Source of the DNA: Ixodes scapularis
Lineage: Eukaryota > Arthropoda > Arachnida > Ixodida > Ixodidae
NCBI RefSeq assembly: GCF_016920785.2
Contig: NW_024609880.1
Location: forward strand, 52,518,121 to 52,582,120
DNA length: 64,000 bases
Direction of reading: 5' to 3'
The notes below the pieces were generated by a model that was not told the DNA's origin, did not search any database, and was given only the letters and a program-made list of their open reading frames with translations. The position numbers and the translations under genes were made by a program. Below are positions 63,871 to 64,000 of this stretch, piece by piece (position 1 is the first letter of the stretch; each line of letters starts with the position of its first letter).

Positions 63871-64000
63871 CATTATGTAATACATCCCATTTTAGTAATT
63901 ATTTACAATATCAGTCTCTACCGGGAATTGTCTGATTGCTGAAAATGCTTGTTTGTTTGATCTATGGTTAGGCCACGGTCCTAGTACCTTGTTGAGAGAA

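Larger units (their letters stand above)
58505..64000 (+). other. Start of intron 3 (incomplete)
   Basis: Begins GTGAGG. The rest of the window shows only transposon remnants and unclassified DNA, so the intron is inferred to run past the edge. Confidence 0.5.

Overview
This 64 kb window is eukaryotic nuclear DNA, not prokaryotic. There are no operons, almost every open frame is short, and the sequence is full of inverted-repeat transposon remnants, tRNA-derived SINEs, (TA)n and (AC)n microsatellites and homopolymer runs. The mix of hAT and TA-target DNA transposons, a GIY-YIG Penelope-like element and a tRNA-type SINE, with very long introns, suggests an arthropod and most likely a chelicerate such as a tick. 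That assignment is inference from repeat style only.

One host gene is supported, on the + strand. Its first coding exon (4491-4573) lies in a CG-rich, promoter-like stretch. A second exon is at 52192-52323 and a third at 58417-58504. All three junctions carry GT/AG signals and the reading phases agree (phase 2, phase 2, phase 0), giving 101 contiguous residues that run on past the window. I do not recognise the protein. It starts with a lysine/arginine-rich segment, continues through acidic and serine-rich sequence, and reaches a hydrophobic strand-like stretch. Intron 1 is about 47.6 kb, intron 2 about 6.1 kb, and intron 3 leaves the window. Nearly everything else is therefore intronic or 5-prime flanking DNA.

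Region by region. 1-4 kb: flank with a hairpin and an (AC)n array. 4-4.6 kb: promoter, short upstream ORF and exon 1. 6.5-7.2 kb: a palindrome, a (TA)n tract and a pogo-like MITE. 9.4-16.3 kb: two complete non-autonomous hAT elements with exact 8-bp target duplications (9666-11311 and 12030-16210), a foldback with a tRNA-like B box, and a SINE split by two insertions. 17-28.7 kb: foldbacks, two SINEs, a (TA)n-flanked hairpin and a small hAT MITE. 30-31 kb: palindromes nested inside a palindrome. 32-42 kb: foldbacks, LTR-like segments, two copies of a second tRNA-derived SINE, a TA-target MITE, a decayed ORF and a Penelope-like element on the minus strand. 45-48.6 kb: a minus-strand SINE, a foldback, a 660-bp minisatellite dense in CACGTG motifs and an element with roughly 90-bp inverted repeats. 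49-58 kb: more foldbacks, exon 2 and a 34-bp C tract. 58.9-60.7 kb: a decayed non-LTR retrotransposon with endonuclease and reverse transcriptase remnants. 61-64 kb: a tiny hAT MITE and an 842-bp near-perfect foldback.

Apart from the split gene, no set of genes here works together. The window is mainly a record of successive transposon insertion into the introns of one gene.
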